A DNA stretch of 64,000 nt, taken from NCBI GenBank assembly GCA_041398705.1, contig JAWKUI010000004.1, positions 124,001-188,000 on the forward strand. The letters are read 5' to 3'. A model generated the notes under the pieces. That model worked only from the letters and a program-made list of their open reading frames with translations. It was not told the origin of the DNA and did not search any database. Source of the DNA: NORP259 sp041398705. Its GTDB lineage: Bacteria > Planctomycetota > UBA1135 > GCA-002686595. The translations under genes and the position numbers were made by a program. Positions 61,391 to 64,000 of this stretch are shown here, in pieces (the first letter of the stretch is position 1; each line of letters opens with the position of its first letter).

Positions 61391-63433
61391 TCAGCGCGGG
61401 GCGGCTTCGGCAGGGGCCGGCAGATAGACCCGATCGGCGGGCAGGGCAAGGCCGGGGCCGCCGTAGGTGCGGAAATCCCCGCGCGGGATCACCCGCAATT
61501 CGCTGCCGCCCCACTGCCGCGCGCCGTAGTCGATGGTGCCGTTCGCGCGCAGGGCAAACGCCAGGTTGCCGCCGGTGCATTCGATCTGCAGCAGGTGGTC
61601 TTCCGGCCGGATCGCGAGCATCCAGGGGGTGACCGCCTGTTGATGTTCGTCGCCTTCGAAGCTCCCCGCGAACTGCAGGCCCGTCTGCAGGCTCTTGGCC
61701 GCGATCAAACCGTTCAGGAGCAACGACTGGTCGAGCAGGTTGAAGACCCGCTGCGCCCGCTCCCCGCGTAGGAAGATGCCGTTCTCGCGGTATTCGATGT
61801 TCAGGATCTTGGTGCCTTCGATGCGCGCGCCGCGCAGTTGCACCACGTGCCACTGTTCCCACGTGCCGGGGTCGAGGGCCTCCTCGGGGATGGTCTCCGC
61901 GCCCACGGCCGAAATGCGCAGGTCGAAGGATTCGAGCAGGGCGCCGTTCAGGATCTGCTCCAGGTGGATCTGCCGGGGTTGCGCCCCGCCGGTGCCCGGG
62001 AAGATCATGCGCGTGGCGTACAAGGTGCGGTCGGGGTCGAGGATGCGCACCTGGAAGTGTTCGGCGCTCACCCGCGTGTGGGCCATCCAGGTGTCGGCCT
62101 GACCGGACAGGATCAGGGCGCCTTCGTGGGTCCGCGGCGGCGGCACGTCATCGAGGGCCGCATCGGCGGCCCGCCGCGCGGCCTGCCATTCGGCGAGTTG
62201 TTGCAGCCGGCTTTGAAGCCCCTTGCGGTCGACGATCTTGCCGCGCATCACCACCATCGCGGGGTCGCGCAGGGTATGCAGGTCGGCACGCGGATCGGCA
62301 TCGAGCACGACGAGATCGGCGAGTTTTCCCGCCTCCAGGGTGCCGCGTTGCGCGGCGACGCCAAGGGCGCGGGCCGCCCCCGAAGTGGCCGCCGCGAGCA
62401 CCTGATCCGGGGTCAGGCCCGCAGCCACCCAGGCGTCGAGTTCATCGAGCAGCCCTTGGCCGGGCAGCACCCCGGTGGCCGGCGCGCCGCTGCCGGGCAC
62501 GAGCCGCACCCCGGCCGCCTGCAACTGCACCAGCGCCTGCTGTTGGCGCGCGACGGCGCTCTGCAGTTGCGCCCGTTCGTCTTCCCCGAGCTGCTGCCAG
62601 ATCGTATCCCCCGCCTTCCACGTCGTCGCCAACGCCGGTTGCAGCCAGCGCTCGGCGGCTTCGAGATCGATGGGATGCAGCATGCGTTGCCAACCGGTGA
62701 GGTCGGGCAGCACCGCCATGGTGCCTGCGGAAAGCGGCGCGAGGGCCGCCGCAAGCTCCCCGTCGTCGATGCTGCGCCAATCGCTGCGTTCCCCGAGCAG
62801 CCCTTGCAGCCCGATCAGGCCTGCTTGTCCGAGCAGTTGCATCTCCGCGGCGCTCCCCCCCACCGGTACCGGTCCCCACAGAGGCAGTTCGAGTTCGCGG
62901 GCCCCCTGCAACAGGGCGCGCCAGGATTCGACGCCGAGGCGATCGAGGTAGGTCAGGTAGTCGAGGGACTGGTCGGCTTCGATCAGAGCCGTGTTCAACT
63001 CGGCGAGCATGCGGGGCACATCCCCGGGGGCCGGCACCGCAAAACTCGCGGGGTGCGTGCTCGGGCTCGCATCGAAGACCCGCCCGCAGACCAGCAGGTC
63101 AGGTCCGGGCAGGGGATCCCGCCAGGCGGGCTGGCGGTGGGTCAGGATGGTCGACAGGTCGCTGCCCGCGTCGCGCACCAGGGTGACCCCGGCGGCGAGG
63201 TACAGGGGGTCCTGCTCGCGGTCGTGTTGCACCCAGCCGTCGATCAGCCCCGGGATGACGTGTTTGCCGGCGAGGTCGAGTACCTGGGCGCCCTCCGGCA
63301 CGGCCACATCCGGCCCCACCGCGACGATCTTCGTTCCGTCGATGAGCAGCGTGCCCCGGAAGGGCTCGCTGCCCCCGCCGGCGGGATGGATCCAGGCGCC
63401 CACGAGGGCGATCAGGGTGGCAAGGGTCGACAT
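61391..63433 (-). CDS. Exported amidohydrolase-fold protein with all expected metal ligands replaced
   Basis: 680 residues from the ATG at 63433. A short signal-like N-terminus (STLATLIALVGAWI) precedes an imidazolonepropionase-like amidohydrolase: TLLIDGTKIVAVGPDVAVPE, LAGKHVIPGLIDGWVQHDRE, GVTLVRDAGSD, VLAAATSGAARALGVAAQRG, LEAGKLADLVVLDADPRADL. In active members the GLIDxHxH motif holds two zinc ligands; here it is G-W-V-Q. The usual HAH strand reads WGPVPVG and the GTDAP loop reads GSGAP. The fold is thus kept while the metal site is lost. About 250 further C-terminal residues form a beta-rich domain (FQVRILDPDRTLYATRMIFP). Probably binds a ligand without hydrolysing it. First gene of the operon with dus. 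Confidence 0.8.
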   Translation of the reverse strand: MSTLATLIALVGAWIHPAGGGSEPFRGTLLIDGTKIVAVGPDVAVPEGAQVLDLAGKHVIPGLIDGWVQHDREQDPLYLAAGVTLVRDAGSDLSTILTHRQPAWRDPLPGPDLLVCGRVFDASPSTHPASFAVPAPGDVPRMLAELNTALIEADQSLDYLTYLDRLGVESWRALLQGARELELPLWGPVPVGGSAAEMQLLGQAGLIGLQGLLGERSDWRSIDDGELAAALAPLSAGTMAVLPDLTGWQRMLHPIDLEAAERWLQPALATTWKAGDTIWQQLGEDERAQLQSAVARQQQALVQLQAAGVRLVPGSGAPATGVLPGQGLLDELDAWVAAGLTPDQVLAAATSGAARALGVAAQRGTLEAGKLADLVVLDADPRADLHTLRDPAMVVMRGKIVDRKGLQSRLQQLAEWQAARRAADAALDDVPPPRTHEGALILSGQADTWMAHTRVSAEHFQVRILDPDRTLYATRMIFPGTGGAQPRQIHLEQILNGALLESFDLRISAVGAETIPEEALDPGTWEQWHVVQLRGARIEGTKILNIEYRENGIFLRGERAQRVFNLLDQSLLLNGLIAAKSLQTGLQFAGSFEGDEHQQAVTPWMLAIRPEDHLLQIECTGGNLAFALRANGTIDYGARQWGGSELRVIPRGDFRTYGGPGLALPADRVYLPAPAEAAPR

Positions 63434-63508
63434 AGGTGCCAGGGTACGCGCCCGCGCCCGCAGCGACCAGCGGTTGGAGCGGACCGATGGACCGGTTAGG
63501 GTGGCCCC

Positions 63509-64000
63509 ATGGAACTGCCCTCCGTGCGCCTTCTCGTCGACCGCCTGCCCTCTGGCCCCTGGATCTTTGGCCGCCAGGTGGAGGCGGCCCACGACATCCC
63601 CAACGGCTCGCTGGTCGAGGTTCTGGACGCCGCGGGACGCTACGCCGGACATGGCCTCTACAACGGCCGTTCGGACATCCGCGTGCGCATCCTGCACCGC
63701 GGAAAACGCAGCGCAATGGACAAACCGCGGCAGTTCTTGCTGAAAGGCCTGTCCGAGGCGGTGCGCCTGCGCAAGCGCACTTTGCGCCTGCCGGAGGTCA
63801 GCAATGCCTGGCGCGCGGTGTTCGCGGAGGGCGACGACATGCCCGGGCTGATCGTCGATCATTTCGACGGACACCTAGTGTGCGAGCACCATTCGCTCGG
63901 CTTCTGGAACCTGCGCGAGGACGTGGCTTGGGCCCTGGGCGAGCTCTTCCCCGGTGCCCCGATTCTGCACAAATTCCCCCAGGGTGCGTCCCGATCCGAG
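63509..64000 (+). CDS. RlmI-like 23S rRNA (cytosine-C5)-methyltransferase, 5' part
   Basis: 164 codons are visible from the ATG at 63509 and the frame is open to the window edge, so the gene is truncated by the window. The N-terminal PUA-like domain (SGPWIFGRQVEAAHDIPNGS; YAGHGLYNGRSDIRVRIL) is followed by RLPEVSNAWRAVFAEGDDMP and GLIVDHFDGHLV, the typical start of the RlmI/RlmK methyltransferase group. The SAM-binding and catalytic Cys parts lie outside the window. Divergent from the amidohydrolase-like gene. Confidence 0.85.
   Translation, partial: MELPSVRLLVDRLPSGPWIFGRQVEAAHDIPNGSLVEVLDAAGRYAGHGLYNGRSDIRVRILHRGKRSAMDKPRQFLLKGLSEAVRLRKRTLRLPEVSNAWRAVFAEGDDMPGLIVDHFDGHLVCEHHSLGFWNLREDVAWALGELFPGAPILHKFPQGASRSE

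Noticed and set aside
61838..63499. 553-residue plus-strand open frame opposite the amidohydrolase-like gene
   Set aside because: No motif; the complementary strand shows clear family sequence.

Overview
The window is 64 kb of very GC-rich bacterial chromosome (roughly 70% G+C by eye), densely packed with genes that have short gaps and many ATGA/GTGA stop-start overlaps. The gene content suggests a member of the Planctomycetota, probably a deep or poorly cultured lineage. This is inferred from two ECF-type sigma factors fused to a membrane helix and a large carboxypeptidase-regulatory-like exported region, an exported Gly/Pro-linker HEAT-repeat protein, a UAP1-like UDP-sugar pyrophosphorylase and many exported proteins of unknown function. 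No rRNA, CRISPR array, transposase or prophage was seen.

Layout. 0-8 kb: end of a thioredoxin-fold protein, a small membrane protein, a CCA-adding-type nucleotidyltransferase, a leftward dxr-rseP-ubiA operon (isoprenoid precursor synthesis, site-2 protease, prenyltransferase) and rightward purM. 7.7-12 kb: a rightward run of exported or membrane proteins, including an alpha/beta-hydrolase without its nucleophile serine and a membrane-fused spermidine-synthase-like protein. 12-17 kb: a surface protein gene broken by about five frameshifts, then an exported HEAT-repeat protein. 17-22 kb: a histidine kinase with a degenerate receiver, and sdhCAB. 22-26 kb: a histidine phosphatase, a GyrI-like lipoprotein, an unknown 560-residue protein and a CvpA protein. 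26-32.4 kb: the most unusual cluster, with two tandem membrane-tethered ECF sigma/sensor fusions preceded by a kinase-like protein that has an H-box but no ATP-binding G boxes. 32.4-36 kb: tRNA-Leu, then the peptidoglycan-related run of UDP-sugar pyrophosphorylase, ddl and dapB. 36-42.4 kb: the complete fatty-acid operon rpmF-plsX-fabH-fabD-fabG-acpP-fabF. 42.5-50.7 kb: alaS, recA, a PfkB kinase, a flippase-like membrane protein and a HEAT-like lipoprotein. 50.8-55.9 kb: tmRNA (ssrA), a lower-GC GIY-YIG gene placed just behind it, an exported regulatory-like protein, smpB, tRNA-Leu, rsmG with a long acidic N-terminus and tRNA-Trp. 56-64 kb: a PcnB-type poly(A) polymerase, an unexplained structured intergenic region, an exported protein, a leftward operon (metal-ligand-free amidohydrolase, dus, HI0933-type flavoprotein) and the start of an RlmI-type rRNA methyltransferase.

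Shared logic. Several stable-RNA and housekeeping genes are preceded by promoters of the form TTGnnn-N17-TAnnnT (tmRNA is a looser match), so a sigma-70-type holoenzyme serves them. All three tRNA genes and the tmRNA encode their 3' CCA, although two CCA/poly(A) nucleotidyltransferase paralogs are present. Trans-translation (ssrA, smpB) and translation maintenance (alaS, rsmG, dus, rlmI) cluster loosely. Envelope building is represented by dxr, rseP, ubiA, ddl, dapB, the UDP-sugar pyrophosphorylase and the fab operon. Start sites, promoters and ncRNA proposals were read by eye without any database search.
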